Shown here: one piece after another, positions 5,563 to 5,607 of the stretch
How positions within the stretch are numbered: the first letter of the stretch is position 1
Layout of the letters: each line of letters opens with the position of its first letter
Assembly: GCA_013813825.1 (NCBI GenBank)
Contig: JACCRA010000426.1
Location: 1 to 5,607 of the forward strand
DNA: 5,607 nt
Direction of reading: 5' to 3'
Source: Pyrinomonadaceae bacterium
Lineage (GTDB): Bacteria; Acidobacteriota; Blastocatellia; Pyrinomonadales; Pyrinomonadaceae
Program-made: the position numbers and the translations under genes
Notes under the pieces: model-generated
What the model was told of the DNA's origin: nothing
Databases searched by the model: none
The model's input: the letters and a program-made list of their open reading frames with translations, nothing else

Positions 5563-5607
5563 AGCGTAGCGCGCTGATCCGCGAACTCTTGGCGGCAGGC
5601 TGCGTTT
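5559..5607 (+). CDS. hicA: Start of HicA-family mRNA interferase toxin, cut by window end
   Basis: Sixteen codons are visible, reading MKRSALIRELLAAGCV. This matches the N-terminal helix of HicA/YcfA-type toxins (basic start, then a LIxxLxxxG pattern ending in GC or GF). HicA proteins are about 60-85 residues with a dsRNA-binding-like fold and a catalytic histidine shortly after this helix, which lies outside the window. Its ATG overlaps the hicB TGA by four bases (ATGA), so translation is probably coupled. The call relies on both the short sequence and the HicB partner; whether the toxin is intact cannot be judged here. Confidence 0.75.
   Translation, partial: MKRSALIRELLAAGCV

Overview
This window reads as a bacterial chromosome segment, with most genes near 60% GC and the inserted ones lower. 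It covers a divergent regulatory region and the start of a succinate dehydrogenase (SDH) operon. The SDH is the Bacillus-type form: a single five-helix cytochrome b with four heme-ligand histidines, gene order sdhC then sdhA, and an SdhA of the Firmicutes/Acidobacteriota/Bacteroidota style. GC content, SDH class and accessory gene types would fit Acidobacteriota, perhaps the Blastocatellia side. That placement is a low-confidence inference, because nothing in the window is diagnostic of a phylum.

Left part (1-1927, minus strand): a LysR-family regulator is followed 76 nt downstream by proB (glutamate 5-kinase, first step of proline synthesis), which runs off the left edge. The LysR gene starts with GTG. 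A good sigma70-type promoter lies so close to that GTG that the mRNA is probably leaderless. A 22-bp imperfect palindrome overlaps the -35 element and is a natural candidate for an autoregulatory operator.

Middle (1928-2188): a 261-nt divergent intergenic region. Besides the LysR promoter and palindrome it holds three 9-bp-spaced GGCGG repeats, a probable sdhC promoter (TATAAT at 2070-2075), and a leader of about 107 nt with a perfect 7-bp hairpin and a strong Shine-Dalgarno (SD) sequence.

Right part (2189-5607, plus strand): sdhC, a clan AA retropepsin-like aspartic protease gene, sdhA, hicB and the start of hicA. Gaps are 5, 15 and 36 nt, then a 4-nt overlap, and no terminator is visible. 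All are plausibly on one transcript. The sdhB gene that normally follows sdhA is not in the window; a HicB-HicA toxin-antitoxin module stands in its place. SdhA carries an unusual hydrophilic C-terminal tail of about 82 residues.

The main point of interest is this interrupted SDH operon. It has a small protease gene between the membrane anchor and the flavoprotein, a toxin-antitoxin pair directly after the flavoprotein, and a non-catalytic tail on SdhA. The accessory genes have lower GC by hand count (about 54% for the protease and 48% for hicB, against about 60% in sampled parts of sdhA), which suggests they were acquired.
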